Shown in pieces: positions 5,156 through 5,189 of a stretch of 5,189 nucleotides of DNA. The stretch covers positions 1-5,189 of the forward strand of contig JAJXRJ010000068.1 in assembly GCA_021629085.1 (NCBI GenBank). Reading direction: 5' to 3'. The notes under the pieces were generated by a model. It searched no databases and had not been told where the DNA came from. It saw nothing but the letters and a program-made list of their open reading frames with translations. The DNA is from Oscillospiraceae bacterium (GTDB lineage Bacteria; Bacillota; Clostridia; UMGS1810). Made by a program: the position numbers and the translations under genes. How positions within the stretch are numbered: position 1 is the stretch's first letter; each line of letters begins with the position of its first letter.

Positions 5156-5189
5156 AACGTATCAGTCTCTCCTTCTGTTTCAAAAATTA

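Noticed and set aside
5175..5189. End of rpmI at the right edge
   Set aside because: A minus-strand TAA at 5189-5187 fits the expected spacing, but no coding sequence is left to confirm it, so it is mentioned only under rplT.

Overview
The window looks like a chromosomal segment of a Gram-positive anaerobe of the class Clostridia. The grounds are moderate G+C with AT-rich intergenic stretches, strong AGGAG-type ribosome binding sites, consensus sigma-A promoters, GTG and TTG starts, short intrinsic terminators, and the gene order rplT - ktrB/trkH - ktrA/trkA - TrmH-family methyltransferase, which I recall as common in Clostridia. The genus cannot be named from this sequence. No mobile element, tRNA, rRNA, CRISPR array or phage gene was seen.

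Left part, plus strand (1-1900). The first 80 bases hold two back-to-back promoters, each with perfect TTGACA and TATAAT boxes and a 17-bp spacer, mirror-symmetric about base 42. The rightward one drives a cytosolic alpha/beta hydrolase (121-900, GTG start). The leftward one must serve a gene beyond the left edge. The hydrolase is followed by a terminator-shaped hairpin (913-965) whose 3' arm is also the Shine-Dalgarno of the next gene. That gene (964-1863, TTG start) is an unrecognised soluble protein made of roughly 48-residue repeats, probably a beta-propeller.

Right part, minus strand (1897-5155, read right to left). rplT (ribosomal protein L20), presumably the last gene of an infC-rpmI-rplT operon entering from the right, is followed by a tightly packed set: ktrB (K+ channel subunit), ktrA (its cytosolic RCK gating subunit) and a SpoU/TrmH-family RNA 2'-O-methyltransferase. 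ktrB and ktrA are 16 nt apart, and ktrA and the methyltransferase share an ATGA stop/start. A perfect 11-bp inverted repeat lies between rplT and ktrB and contains parts of a good sigma-A-like promoter; it may be an rplT terminator, a regulated promoter for the K+ operon, or both. The two halves of the window converge on one shared bidirectional terminator at 1868-1898.

How it works together: the right block combines ribosome components (L20, a probable rRNA methylase) with K+ uptake. The left block is an accessory esterase plus a propeller protein of unknown role, with unusually ordered regulatory DNA. The coding content is mostly ordinary; the more interesting signals are in the three short intergenic regions and in the propeller protein.
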